Below are positions 52,528 through 64,000 of a DNA stretch of 64,000 bases, in pieces. The stretch is from Escallonia rubra (taxonomy: Eukaryota > Streptophyta > Magnoliopsida > Escalloniales > Escalloniaceae), in the NCBI GenBank assembly GCA_033065855.1, contig JAVXUO010002324.1:1-64000 (forward strand), in the 5' to 3' direction. Position 1 is the first letter of the stretch. Each line of letters begins with the position of its first letter. The notes under the pieces are model-generated. The model searched no databases. It saw nothing but the letters and a program-made list of their open reading frames with translations, and was not told the origin of the DNA. Position numbers and translations under genes: made by a program.

Positions 52528-54090
52528 ATGGCTTACGTTGGGGGTATGGAGAGTAGTTCTACCACTAGGCCTCCATTGTTTAATAGGACCAATTATAGTG
52601 TGTGGAAAATTCAGATGAAAATCTACTTAGAATCTCAAGACTATGAGATGTGGGATATTGTTGAGAATGGCCCATTCGTTCCGATAAAGGTGGTTGACAA
52701 GGTTGAAGAGCCTAAATCCAAATCGGAGTATAGTGATCATGACAAGAAGATGATTTGTATGGATGCTAGAGCGAAAAATTGTCTTGTGTGCGCTTTAGAC
52801 ACTAATGAACTCAATAGAGTCATTATGTGTAATTCCGCTAAGAGTATTTGGGATACTCTTCAAGTCACTCATGAATGGACTTCTCTTCTTAGAGACTCCA
52901 AGATGAACTTATTGTTTAGAGATTATGAGTTATTCCATATGCTTCCAAATGAATCCGTTACGGATATGAATACTCGTTTTACTAACATTGTGAACCCTTT
53001 GAAGCAATTGGGCAAGGAATTCACTAATGGTGATCTCGTAAGAAAGGTGATTAGGTCCTTACCAAGAGCTTGGGATGCAAAGATCACCGCCATCCAAGAA
53101 TCGAAGAATCTCAATATCTTTCCTCTTGATGAATTGATGTGCTCACTTATGACGTACGAAATGCAACTCAAGACCTTTGATCAAGAGGACGTCAAGAAGA
53201 AGCCTACATCAATTGCTCTTAAAGCTTTATCTTCAAACCTTGAGTCAAGTGATGATGAAGAGGATATTGCAATGGTTGCAAAGAACTTTAAGAAGTTCTT
53301 AAGATTTAAAAGGAATGATGGGAGAAGGCAACAAAATACTAGCAACGAAGAGAAGCTTTGCTACAAATGCCACAAGCCGGGACACATGAAGATGGATTGT
53401 CCTATCTACAAAAGGGAGAAGAAGGAAAGAAGAGATGTATGGGAAAGAGCTAAAAGAAGACAATTCTCTAAGAAAGAAAACAAGGAGAAGGAAAGAGCAA
53501 TGAATGCCGAACATACTCCATCATGGAGTGATTTTGATTCAAGTGATGAAGACTATGAGAAGAATGATCAAGCAAATGTATGCTTCATGGCAAATGATGA
53601 GGTAAGCTCTTCTTCCGGTAGTGATAGTGATAATGAAAGCTTTGAAGATGCTTATGATAGCTTATATGAGGAATCCAAGAAAATTTTCAAGAAAAATATT
53701 ATTTTGTCTAAGAAATTCCTTGAAGCTAATAAGCAAATTGAGAAGTTGATAATGGAAAATGATAAGTTGCATGCCAAGAATGAATGCATTTCCAACCATT
53801 TATATGTGAAATATGTGAATAACGATTTGGTTGAATTACTTGTTAACACTCCTATCTCAAAACAAATCTCTTCCAAAACTTTGGCTTTAGAAAAACAAAA
53901 TGAAGATTTAAAAGTTGAGATTTGTGATTTGAGAAAATGTCTTGAAAAATTTGTTGATGGTCAAAACAATTTGGATGTCATGCTTGGACGCCAAAGAATT
54001 AGCCTAAACAAAGGTAGTCTTGGATTAGATCCCATGGCTATGCCTCCTAAAGTTTTGCGGTTGGTGCAACAAGAAAGGGCATACGACTAA
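52528..54090 (+). pseudogene. gag of the nested copia element (fossil)
   Basis: A 520-codon frame starting MAYVGGMESSSTTRPPLFNR. It has an N-terminal DUF4219-like start, a UBN2-type domain (SVTDMNTRFTNIVNPLKQLG; LVRKVIRSLPRAWDAKITAI), a CCHC knuckle (CYKCHKPGHMKMDC) near residue 276, and a C-terminal part rich in lysine, glutamate and asparagine with coiled-coil character. It is one long frame, the longest uninterrupted gag in the window. Gag forms the particle. The ATG follows a 45-base leader after the PBS that is also found in the left-edge copy. Confidence 0.92.
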
Positions 54091-54140
54091 TCATTGTCCT
54101 TGTAAAATTATTTTTGTTATAGGTAAAAGAACTTGGTCGC

Positions 54141-56825
54141 ATGCACATGGAGCATTTGAAGGATATTTCAAGCAAAGAACTTGTGAGGGGTCTCATGAAG
54201 ATCAAGTTTGAGAAAGATAAAGTATGTGATGCTTGTCAAATGGGTAAGCAAAAGAAAGTCTCTCACAAACCGAAGAAAATGGTATCTACTTCTAGACCCT
54301 TGCAATTACTTCACATGGATTTGTTTGGACCAATCCCTACTACTAGTCTTGGTGGTAAATCATATTGTTTTGTTATTGTTGATGACTATTCTCGCTATAC
54401 TTGGACTTTCTTTTTTACTACCAAAGATGAATCTCTAAATGTGTTCACTTCATTTGCAAAACGTGTTCAAAATCAAAAAGGTTATTTGATTACCAACATT
54501 CAAAGTGATCATGGTAAAAAAATTGAAAATTCAAAAATAGAAGCCTTGTGTGATGACTTTGGGATATCACATAATTTTTCGGCTCCTAGAACTCCTCAAC
54601 AAAATGGTATTGCCGAAAGAAAGAATAGGTCTTTGCAAGAAGCGACAAGAATAATGCTTAACGAATATGGTTTACCTAAATACTTTTGGGCGAAGGCGGT
54701 CAATTGTTCTTGTTTTGTTCTTAATAGAGTTATCTTGCGAAACTTTTTGTTAAAAACCCCTTATGAACTTTTTAATGATAAGAAACCTAAGGTGAGCCTT
54801 TTTAGAGTCTTTGGTTACAAATGTTTTGTTTTAAATACTAAGGATCACCTTAGCAAATTTGATTCCAAAACCTTTGAGGGTATTTTTCTTGGTTACTCTA
54901 ATAATAGTATGGCATATAGAGTTTATAATAAAAGTACTTTGGTTGTTGAAGAATCCATTAATGTTACTTTTGATGAGACTAATCCTTTTCTTCGGAGCAC
55001 TAACATTGTTAATGTAGATGACATGGACAATGACATGAGAACTTTGGACATAAGTGAAACACTACAAGGAAACCCCAAAGAAATTGATCTAGGAGAGCAA
55101 CAATCAAGTTCTCAAGGGGGAAACGAGCAAGCAATCAATGATGCTTCAAACTTGGACAACTCTCAAGAATTACCAAAAGATTGGACTTACAAAACGGATC
55201 ATCCAAGCGATCAAATCTTAGGTAATCCTTCGAGTGGGGTAAGAAGTCGACGCTCTCTTCAACAACATGTTAATATAGCGTTTCTTTCCCAAATTGAACC
55301 GAATAACTTCTCCGAAGCTCTACATCATGAATCTTGGATGCTTGCTATGCAAGAAGAGCTAGTTCAATTTGAAAGAAATCAAGTTTGGACTCTTGTGCCT
55401 AAACCTCAAAACTTTAGGATTATAGGCACAAAATGGATCTTTAGAAACAAACTTAATGAATCCGGAGTCGTGGTTAGAAACAAGGCTAGATTAGTGGCCC
55501 AATGTTATAACCAAGAGGAAGGAATTGATTTTGATGAGACTTATGCACTGGTAGCTAGACTTGAATCTATTAGAATGCTATTAGCTTTTGCTTACTATAG
55601 AGATTTTAAACTCTTTCAAATTGATGTCAAGAGTGCCTTTCTAAATGGTTTTATTTCGGAGGAGGTCTATGTGGCTCAACCTCCCGGCTTTGAACATGAA
55701 AAATTTCCAAACCATGTTTTCAAGCTTAGCAAAGCTCTTTATGGTTTAAAACAAGCTCCTAGAGCTTGGTATGAAAGGCTAAGTAGTTTTCTTTTAGAAA
55801 ATGGTTTTTCAAGAGGAAAACTTGACACCACTCTTTTTATAAAATCTAAGGGCAAGGACTTATTGTTGGTGCAAATTTATGTTGATGATATTATATTTGG
55901 TGCTACTAATGGATCCTTGTGCGAAGAGTTTGCTTCTTGTATGAGTAAGGAGTTTGAAATGAGCATGATGGGAGAACTCACCTTCTTCCTTGGATTGTAA
56001 ATCCAACAAAGCAAGGATGTAATATTTATCAACCAAGCCAAATACACCAAAGAGCTACTCAAGAGATTTGACATGGAAGCATCAAATGCTTTTGACACTC
56101 CAATGAGCTCTTCATTAAAGCTTGATAAAGATGAAAAGGGTAAGGATGTTGATATTAAGCGCTATCAAGGTATGATCGGATCACTCCTTTACCTTACCGC
56201 AAGTAGACCCGATATAATGTTTAGTGTTTGTTTATGTGCTAGATTTCAAGCTTGTCCTAAGGAATCTCATTTGATTGCCGTCAAGAGAATCCTTAGATAT
56301 CTTAAAGGCACTCACGATTTAGGGTTATGGTTTCCTAGAAACACATCCTTTTTTGACCTAATTGGTTACTCCGACGCCGACTATGCCGGTTGTAAAACCG
56401 CGCGGAAAAGTACTAGTGGAGGTTTCCAATTCCTAGGTCACTCTATTGTTTCTTGGAGTTCCAAAAAGCAAAACTCGGTTGCACTCTCTACCACCGAAGC
56501 CGAATATATGGCGGTTGGTGCTTGTTGTGCACAAATTCTTTGGATGAAACAAACCCTTTTGGATTTTGGACTCAAGTATGATCACATACCTATCTTATGG
56601 GATAACTTGAGTGCCATTGATTTGAGGAAAAATCCCATCCAACATTCACGAACCAAGCACATAGAAATCAAACACCATTTTATCCGTGATCATGTGCAAA
56701 AAGGTGATATTGTTCTAGATTTCGTGGACACAAATCACCAATTAACGGATATCTTCACTAAACCTTTAGATTCGAAGAGGTTTACCACTCTTAGAAGAGA
56801 ACTTGGCATGTCTTCACTTATGTGA
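54141..56825 (+). pseudogene. pol region of the nested copia element (fossil)
   Basis: Integrase parts come first: KVCDACQMGKQKKVSHKP, then HMDLFGPIPTTSLGGKSYCF and VIVDDYSRYTWTFFF, with SDHGKKIEN and SAPRTPQQNGIAERKNRSLQ completing the catalytic core. Reverse transcriptase follows from about 55300 with IGTKWIFRNKLNESGVVVRN, FQIDVKSAFLNG, and YVDD at 55878-55889. RNase H lies at 56340-56825 with YSDADYAGCKTARKSTSGG and ALSTTEAEYMAVGACCAQ. The order marks Ty1/copia. The region is broken. Confidence 0.92.
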
Positions 56826-57406
56826 CTAAATGTTATATCTCTTGTGCATAAACATGCAAGTTGCACTTCTCATGCTTGAACATTATTTAATATGCTTATA
56901 GCATGCTTTGGTTGATTTTTCTCTTTCCAAACAAATGTTGGTTTTATTGATATTTATTTATTTTAAAATTATTTGCACACACTCATATTTCTAAAACCTT
57001 TAAACTTCCTTTATGTGCTAGTTTTGTAAAACGCGCTTGGTACACCTTTTGATGGTTATTCAAGTACTTATGTTTTATTGTTTGAATGCCCTTGTTGGCT
57101 ATATTGATTATCCATGGATGGATACATAATTTGATCACTTTCACACACACCCTCGATCTTTTTTCAATGATGTCAAAAGGGGGAGAAAATATTGTTGATT
57201 CATACTTGTGTGGATTTGATATGAGCATATATTACTTGGGTTAGGGAGAGCCCTATATTGCTTAAGATAGGGGCAGCTTATCATCATGATTCTTCTTTTA
57301 ACCCCTTATGGTTCTTAATTGAGATTGTCATGCTTCTTTACGCTTATTATCTTATATATCTCATATTATTTGAATCAATGTTTGCCATCATAAAAAATGG
57401 GGAGAT
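56826..57406 (+). other. 3' untranslated tail and polypurine tract of the nested copia element
   Basis: AT-rich, no frame. It ends AAAAAATGGGGAGAT before the 3' LTR, the plus-strand priming site. Confidence 0.75.
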
Positions 57407-58656
57407 TGTTAACCCTACGGTTATTTAACCTAGGATTATATTTGGTTTTGATGATAACTAACATTGATGTTTATGTTGTCTAACATGCATTGAGTTGATG
57501 AAGCAATATGAACAATCTCATACTCATGCAAACAGACTATTAGACGAGCAACACGATCAAAGACTCTCAACGGAACGCATCAAAGAAGGAATTCGTCGAT
57601 TGAATTTTACAACGCTTTATTTCCTTCTTTGTAAACTAGATGTAGAGAGATGATCGTTACGATGACTGTATACCTAGAACTTGCCCATAGGTTTCCTTTG
57701 CATGCATAAAAGTTTTTCATTCTTTAAAAACTAGGATACTGCATTTTTTGGAATGCAGTCGACTGCAAGTTGGGCAGTGAGGTATTACAGTCGACTACAT
57801 TGGAATGAAGTCGACTGCAATACTTCCAGTAGCCTATTACAGTCGACTGCATTGCATTGCAGTTGACTGCAAGTTGGAAATTTGAATTTCCAACGGCTAC
57901 TTTGGGAATACAACATTGCAGTCGACTGCATTCACCGTTTTGGCGCATTTAATGCTCCACCTAACTCCAAACGGTCATATTTATTCCCACCTCTATAAAT
58001 ACTCATCTTGGGCATAGTTTTGATTCATCAATTGCATTCAAAGCTCTCTTATCTTTCATATTCTCAAAGATCAAAGCAATTGTTCAATCTCTCTTGGTTT
58101 TCATTGATTTCTCATCCATTTCAAGAGAGCATTTATTGTGAGCTTACATTTGAGAGATTTACACTTTCATAAGTCATCATACACTCATGTCTCTTGTTCT
58201 AGTGCTTTAACTTGTACTCATCTACTTCTTGAGAGTAAAATCTTGTACATTTTTCTTCATCGAAATGTTCTTGTATCAAAGCTTGGGGTTGTCAAGCTTT
58301 GGAGCTTTGGGTTTGTCAAAGCTTGTTCTTGATGTGGACATAGCATCAAGGGATTGTAAGATGTTCGATCTTGACCCGTAAGGAAGATCATACTAGTGGA
58401 TTCTAGGGCCTTTCAAGGGACTTCCTTGAAGGGGTGGACGTAGGCTTGAGGGTATATCAAGCCGAACCATTTAATTCTCCTTGTCAAGTATCTCTAAACC
58501 CTTCTATCTTTACATTATCGTTTTACATTTGTGTTGAGATTGGTTGTTTGCTCATTTAAGTTATTGAGATTGAGGTTTGTTGTTTGTTAATTTTTAAAGT
58601 AGTCTTAAAACCCTATTCAGCCCCCCCTCCCCTCTAGGGTTATCTTTTTGGTTTCA
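57407..58656 (+). repeat. 3' LTR of the nested copia element
   Basis: 1250 bp starting TGTTAACCCTACGGTTATTT, closely matching 51184-52468. Confidence 0.95.
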
Positions 58657-58661
58657 GTAAC
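58657..58661. other. 5-bp target duplication of copia element, right
   Basis: GTAAC, identical to 51179-51183. The gypsy LTR resumes after it. Confidence 0.95.
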
Positions 58662-61141
58662 CATTTCGTGCCGTGAGTGTGTGGGTGGACTATTGCAGCC
58701 ATGGGTTACTATGGGTGGTCATTGGTGTGGAGGGTATGTAATGGGGTGATAGGATGGGCTGCCATGAGAGAAAAGGGTGGCTGCAGCAGCCATGTGCTAC
58801 CATGATTTGCAATGTGTGTGTGTTCTAGTAAGGGAGATGGAGATGGGTTAAAAGTTCTAGCCTTGAGTGAGGTTGATGGGTGTGGGTTGTAGTGTGTGTG
58901 ATGGTAGAAAAAGTTGAAAAAGAAGAAGAAGACCCATCACCCTGAGGGAGTGGGTATGGAATTAGTGGATGTATAAGTGGTTGGGTGTGGAATATGTGTT
59001 GTGTTGTGTGTGTCTTAGTGTGTGCGTATAAGTGTAATAGCGTGTATAAACATGTTTATGTGTGTGTTAATGTGTGGGAGTGAGTGGGGGTGAAAAAGGT
59101 GTGAGGTGTGTGTGTTTGGGAGGGGGTGGGCTGCTGGGTTTTGGTGAGGAAGAAGGTGTTGCGCACAGAAAGAGGGGGAAAAGCTGAGAGTTCAAACTTT
59201 GAATTCAATAGTGTCGTTGAAATAAATTCCATTCCAACAGTTTCTTTCCCACTTTTTTAGACATGTTTAGAAATTTATTTGGACGAAGTACAAAAGAGTG
59301 ACCCGTATTATTTTTGTAAGACCTACAATCTGGAATGTTTTGGGATTTTCTGAGTTTGCGAAGCATGCTAAACGATTTTATCCAAACAAAGGATTTTGGT
59401 GTATTTTAAAGTTGTAATTTAAGTTATTAAAGTCTGAAATTTTTACACTAATCTTATGTAGCTAAGATAGTGTGTTTTTTAAAGTTTCAGGAGTTTTTAA
59501 TGTTGTTTGCTATTTTTAACGTTGTTAGTCGCGTAGCGCTTTACTATTACGGTAGTTTACTAAAATATTTTTAATGGCCATTTCTAAACATATTGAGGCA
59601 AAGTGAAATAACCTTATATGTAGAATTTCTAGAATTATTTGGGCATGCAAAGAGCCTAAACTAATTTAAATTTGAAAATAGGTTTTTGAATTATTTGGCA
59701 TAATAAACAAAATTATCTTTAGCCAGAAATTTTATAATGATCTGATCTTATTGAGACACTTGAACATCTAAAATTTGGCACATTCCGACACTATTTGATA
59801 TACTCTGAAACATGATCCTTAGCGCTCAGTTTAGGGAGCGTTTTATGGTTTTGAACAGCAAATTTCAAGAAAGGTCCTTTTTATCCAAAAAAAACCCATC
59901 TAATTGTTGAAAAGAGTGTTTTGAGTTTTTTGTGGGTGTCGTGGTATGTTAGGCGTTGTGGGTACTTTGGTAATTTGGCACAAGTTCGGAGGCACTTTGG
60001 TAATTTCACCATTTGGAGGAAATTCAGCAGCTAAGCATGATTGAGAGGCAATATATAACACCTATATAGTTTATTGTTTAGGTTTCAATAGACAAGTGTT
60101 AGGGCCGGCTTGTGAGCTAGAATCAGAACCGCTTAGCAATCTAGTAAGTACTTATGTTATGTTCCTTCCTACAACCTATTTTCCAATATGTGTATGTATA
60201 CGTGACTTTACCAAATGAAAGTTTTAAAGTATTTGTTGTACTTCTGCTTTTGTGAAATTGGTTGATGAGAAATTGAATTAAAATTTTCATGATATGTGTT
60301 GTGTGTTTTCGAGAACTATGTGTGAATCATGGTACGATATTAAGAGGTTAATATTGGTTGTTGAGCTCCATATCCACGGGGGAAAGTGGATTATGGGTTC
60401 TGGTCAACCAGACCATATGTTGGTGCATAGTACTGTTGCATCATGGTTCGCCCCTGCGTCCACAAATGTTGTTTATCCCAGGTGGAGGAGGGATTTTGGG
60501 TCCTAGTTAGTGGGACCATACGTTGATCGCAGCATACCTAAGTTGTGATGAACTATGATAACTGTTTATTAAACTTTTGGGATGTCATACTCCGGTTCTG
60601 AGTATCTTTTTGACAAGTACATATATGTGAAGTAATTTTACATTTATGTTGATATTGATTTCCTGATATTGAAAAGAAAATCCATGGCATGTTTTGAAAT
60701 CCTCAAACTTATTTTAGGGACATGGTTTGTGTCCTAACTGGGCCCCATGCTCACTCTTTTAAATATTTTTAGGCGATTATCTAGATGGAACCGACACTGA
60801 TGAGGGCCACGAGAATGTAGTTGCAGTAGACAACTGCTAGAGGAGTTGTACTACTCTTAGATTATTTAATAATTTGAGATTTTTTGGAGCTTAGATCTCC
60901 ATCGGATTTAAAAACACTTGTGTTACTTGTTAAATAAAGAATGCCATTGGAGATTCATTTGAGAAATTATAAGCGTGGTTTTAGAAATATTATTAAAGAG
61001 ATAGTTGTAAATTACTTGGTTATATGTTTTTGTGTCTAGGTTGTAATAAGGCTTGGCAGAGCCCTGGGTCGATATTTGGATGGGCCTGCGGCCAGTCACG
61101 GTTCTAGCTCATGGGCACTCCCATGGGTTTGGGTTGTGACA
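58662..61141 (+). repeat. Right part of the gypsy 5' LTR
   Basis: Co-linear with about 8700-11664: hairpin-like motif (58932), GGTATGTTAGGCGTTG (59943), the duplicated GGTCAACCAGACC / TAGTTAGTGGGACC block (60360-60530), and GGGCCTGCGGCCAGTCACGG (61082) before the terminal GTGACA. Confidence 0.88.
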
Positions 61142-61145
61142 TAAA

Positions 61146-61158
61146 TGGTACTAGAGCA
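61146..61158 (+). other. Primer-binding-site-like sequence
   Basis: TGGTACTAGAGCA lies four bases after the LTR end and resembles TGGTATCAGAGC. The following ATCCTATAGACTCGTA is shared with the leader after 18558. Confidence 0.6.
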
Positions 61159-61342
61159 TACGTATTACGATCCTATAGACTCGTATTTAGGCTAATGAGT
61201 TGGGGTAGGGTAGGAAAGGAAAGGGTCTTGACTAAGTGAAAATTTGGGATTTGTTGATATGCTTCCTTGCAAAATTCGGTATTCAATAAGTGTTTAATTT
61301 TAAATTAAGCAGTATTGTATTGATGGAAGATATCTATGATAT

Positions 61343-62900
61343 TTGTGTTGTGATAAGATTATGGCAGGTCGGAGAAAGGATAGCTTATCCATAAAGGTCA
61401 GCCAGATGCCTTTTGAAGGATCGGGATATTCTAACCAAGCATCCTACAATGAAAGCAAGAAACTAGGAAAGCATCCCATGGTGGAATTGGCAGATTTGGA
61501 AGAGAGGATGATTCCATTAGAGAAGGAGATACAGTGGTTGAAGGAGGAAATTAAAGTATTGGAAACCCAACTGGATAGTATGAGGATCAACTACAGTTTC
61601 AATTGGGAGCAAAGATAGAAGGACTATAATTACTATTTACGAAGAAAGTTACAAAGCTACAGAATTAGCTGGGAGATGCAAATTCAGTGACTTTCTCTAG
61701 GGCTAAAGTATAGCAGTGGATCAAAGAATGGGAATACTATATTAAACCAAGAGATGATTAGGGTTGGGGAAGAAAGAGGTGGAGTAGTAATCAGAATAGG
61801 AGAATAAGCTGAGTGTTTCTCTTTTCGATGGACTCATTGTTTTGGACAAGTACCTTTTGAACCTTTGGAAATAAAGTTGCACCGTCGATTTAGTTATAAT
61901 TTTGATTTTATAATATTTTGAGTCATTTGTTATACAACCCCTAGAGTAAATTATTGAATAACTCTTACACATTGTTTGGTTAAGGGAAAAGAACGATATA
62001 AAACAAATTATATCAAATTTGAATATGCAAATTTTGTTTTTGATAATTTTCACCCTCTTTCTCTGGTACGACTGATCCGTTAAAGTTGAGTCCTGGATAT
62101 CAGACTTAGAGGACATCTTCGAGATTCTGGGGTGTATCGAGAGGCAGAAGGTAACCTTAGCTGTGTTTATGCTGAGAGACGAGGCCATTCAATGGTGGAA
62201 GGCTACCAAACGAATGAAGGCTGATGAAGAGGCGAATATAGAGTGGGAAGGCTTTAAGAATTATTACTCAAGAAGTACTTTTCCCATACCGTAAAGGAGT
62301 AAATAGAGATGGAATTCATACAGCTGACTCATAGGAATCATTCGGTCAAAGAATATGAGGCCGTGTTCACTCAGCTGTCTCGACACTCTACTCACTTGGT
62401 GGACACCGAAGCCAAGCGAGCAAGAAAATTTGAGAATAGAAAGAGGCTCGGTATCCGGTCTCACATCTCTATGCAGAGGTGGAAGATAGAGCCTTAATCA
62501 CAGAAAAGGACAGTGAAGACCTGTACAGGATGCGGGACCAGCAAAAGAAGAGGGCCATATATAACCAGCTTCACGGGAACAGCATGTCCGGCGATACCTC
62601 CAAGAGCCCGAAACCCCAAGAAGTAAATAGAGGGGTGCAGCCTCAATGCTAGAATGAATAAAGACAGGGGTCCAGAAGCAAAGCGCCACCTCAGTAGAGG
62701 AATGAATTATCACCAAGCTATCAGGAGCATCCTGCGAATAGGACGGGGCGACAGATTGTCCCACAGACATGTCGTAGGTGCAGCCACTTTCATCCTTACC
62801 GATAATGCTTGTGGGGAATGAGGATGTCTTTTACATGTGGTCAGGAGAGGCATCTAGCCCAAAATTTTCCCAGGGCGGGACCTCAAATCCAAGTGACAAA
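61343..62900 (+). pseudogene. gag region of the long-LTR gypsy element (fossil)
   Basis: The first block (61343-61618) has a leucine/glutamate-rich coiled-coil-like end. A block near 62075-62290 encodes SWISDLEDIFEILGCIERQK and EAIQWWKATKR, the WW-containing core of the Ty3/gypsy gag family. Next come EFIQLTHRNHSVKEYEAVFT and ARKFENRKRLGIRSHIS, then cysteine/histidine-rich knuckle-like residues near 62770-62870. It is broken. Confidence 0.8.
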
Positions 62901-63015
62901 GATGCAGTGAAGCCCAAGGGAACAGCGAGAGTTTTGCTATGACTCGGCAGGATGCATAGGCTTCGGACTCGGTGGCAACTAGTACACTTCTGTTTCTTTT
63001 ACATTCCCAAAAGTA

Positions 63016-63497
63016 TTGTTTGATTCCGGTGATACTCATTCATTTGCATCGCGTGCTTTTATTAAACATTTAGGCAAACGCTTCGAGTCCTTAAAGGTTT
63101 CATTATGCATTTCTACCCCAAAAGGGGACTCAGTTATTGTGAACCAAGTGGTCAAGTGCTGCCCAATCAAAGTCAATGCTAGAGAATTCGCGAAAAACCT
63201 AATTTGTTTGGATATGTTGGGGTTTGATGTTATATTGGAGACCGATTGGTTGGTGGAATTTCATGCCTCGTAGATTGCTTCCACAAGAGAGTGACATTTA
63301 ACATTCCAGGTCAAGATCACTTGTTTATTCAAGGGTCTAGTATCATACCCCCTCCACCTATGGTTTCTGCCTTACATGCAAACCATCTCCTTGGAAACGG
63401 TTGTCATGGGTACTTGGATTATGTAATAGACAACCAACAGAAGGAGTTGAAGTTAGAAGATATTTATGTGGTAAGGGAATTTTCTGACGTATTGTAG
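63016..63497 (+). pseudogene. Aspartic-protease region of the long-LTR gypsy element (fossil)
   Basis: FDSGDTHSFASRAFIKHLG corresponds to the retropepsin active-site motif (usual form DSGATHSF). VKCCPIKVNAREFAKNLICL and LGFDVILETDWL follow, then a linker with ELKLEDIYVVREFSDVL, which normally precedes reverse transcriptase. The region is broken. Confidence 0.82.
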
Positions 63498-63644
63498 GAA
63501 GATTTATCGGGGTGACGCTCGATAAGAAGTTGAGTTTAATATTGACTTGATTCCTGGAACTATCCCTCTAAGGCACCATACCATATGGCATCCATGGAGT
63601 TGAGAGAACTAAAAAATCAAGAACAAACTTTGGCTCATACCTGA

Positions 63645-63840
63645 GTTGTAAGAATCTTCCTCCGACCCCATATATAGTGACAATTAATAGTCACTAAATG
63701 TTTCTACTGGCTTTTCTTCTAACACTTTCAGCGACAATTATTAACAGCACTTTTTTAATATCACTAAATAAATGCCACTAGAGACATTTAGAGACAATTG
63801 ATTGTCACTATATAGGGGGTAGGAGGAAGATTCCTCCAAC
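63645..63840. mobile_element. Foldback MITE in gypsy pol
   Basis: The two halves are near-complete inverted copies: GTTG...GAATCTTCCTCC with ACCCCATATATAGTGACAAT on the left and its reverse complement on the right. Inner motifs TAGTCACTAAATGT and ACATTTAGAGACAATTG pair as well. The element is about 196 bp with no coding capacity. The target duplication is not clear, so the superfamily is open; TAGTGACAATT-type ends occur in CACTA/PIF-like MITEs. Confidence 0.8.
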
Positions 63841-63864
63841 CGGGTTAGCAGCCAATTTTTTTTC

Positions 63865-64000
63865 CAAAATTCAATTACAGGATCTTCTAACCAAAGGGTT
63901 AATCCACCCTAGTGTGTTGCCCTATGGTGCACCGGTTTTATTTGTAAAGAAGAAGCATGGCATGATGAGGTTGTGCATCAACTACCGAGAGTTAAATAAG
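63865..64000 (+). pseudogene. Start of gypsy reverse transcriptase, cut by window edge
   Basis: [20 protein letters not shown] followed by [20 protein letters not shown], the classic first blocks of Ty3/gypsy reverse transcriptase. The catalytic YxDD lies beyond the window. Confidence 0.88.

Larger units (their letters stand above)
51184..58656 (+). mobile_element. Ty1/copia retrotransposon nested in a gypsy LTR
   Basis: 7.47 kb with LTRs 51184-52468 and 57407-58656, tRNA-Met PBS, gag, pol parts and a purine tract. GTAAC flanks it on both sides. Gag is nearly the same as in the left-edge copy (1-2940). LTRs of about 1.25 kb, the TGTTAACCC start and gag similarity to the 38355 element suggest a SIRE/Maximus-like family without the extra 3' frame. 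It has both ends but is broken inside in at least a few places. LTRs differ by a few bases per hundred by eye, so it is young. Confidence 0.93.
50670..64000 (+). mobile_element. Long-LTR Ty3/gypsy element, runs off right edge
   Basis: The 5' LTR begins near 50670 (GGTAATATCTCGAACTCC, a worn form of TGTAATACACCGAACC) and ends at 61141 (GGGTTTGGGTTGTGACA). It is split by the copia element 51184-58656, giving about 3.0 kb of LTR proper. It is the same family as the three solo LTRs in the window. The interior shows PBS, gag, protease and the start of reverse transcriptase, then leaves the window. Domain types suggest a chromovirus, perhaps Tekay/Del-like, though no chromodomain is in view. It is broken in several places and looks older than the two copia insertions. 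Confidence 0.82.

Noticed and set aside
61742-62188. 148-codon minus-strand frame
   Set aside because: Opposite the gypsy gag region, low-complexity; a shadow frame.

Overview
The window reads as nuclear DNA of a dicot-like flowering plant. It is AT-rich, has no compact operons, carries plant-type copia and gypsy retroelements primed by initiator tRNA-Met, and contains intron-bearing pieces of a cytosolic ribosomal protein gene (eS8). I found no intact host gene. Nearly everything recognisable is a transposable element, a tandem array or a gene fragment. All family names come from remembered motifs, not from searches.

Left part (1-12.2 kb): a broken minus-strand copia copy runs off the left edge. 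A 1.23-kb Mutator-like element (5627-6859) follows, with about 175-bp inverted ends and a perfect 9-bp target duplication; it carries a piece of a tropinone-reductase-like gene, so it looks like a Pack-MULE. Next come a 41-bp tandem array beside a CACTA-like end, and a hAT-like element (7843-12213) split by a 3.7-kb solo LTR with 5-bp target duplications.

Middle (12.7-30.3 kb): a 381-bp tandem duplication leads into an eS8 pseudogene (14111-14370, then 17665-17842). The two pieces are separated by a tandem-repeat-rich, GC-rich element of unknown class (about 14690-17213). The second eS8 piece sits in a roughly 0.7-kb segment present twice (17478-18235 and 24990-25665), on either side of a small gypsy element that itself holds two solo LTRs of the long-LTR family. 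A CACTA end and a second copy of the GC-rich repeat follow.

Right part (30.3-64 kb): what looks like a Tat/Ogre-like Ty3/gypsy element lies on the minus strand. It shows two tandem LTR-like units (30315-33075), short tandem repeats, plus-strand (antisense) reading frames resembling the plant mobile domain (34551-36893; 37530-38350 continuing 48639-49518), and a minus-strand integrase remnant (49650-50640). A 10.3-kb SIRE-like copia element (38355-48638, TSD AGCTG) is inserted into the second mobile-domain frame. A long-LTR gypsy element begins near 50670 and leaves the window at the right. Its 5' LTR is interrupted by a 7.5-kb copia element (51184-58656, TSD GTAAC), and its pol region by a foldback MITE (63645-63840).

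The insertions stack up to three deep, and most junctions are fixed by target-site duplications, so relative insertion order can be read directly. I saw no clear new biological system. The best candidates for a second look are the Pack-MULE with a captured reductase exon, the antisense mobile-domain frames, and the palindrome arrays in the copia LTRs.
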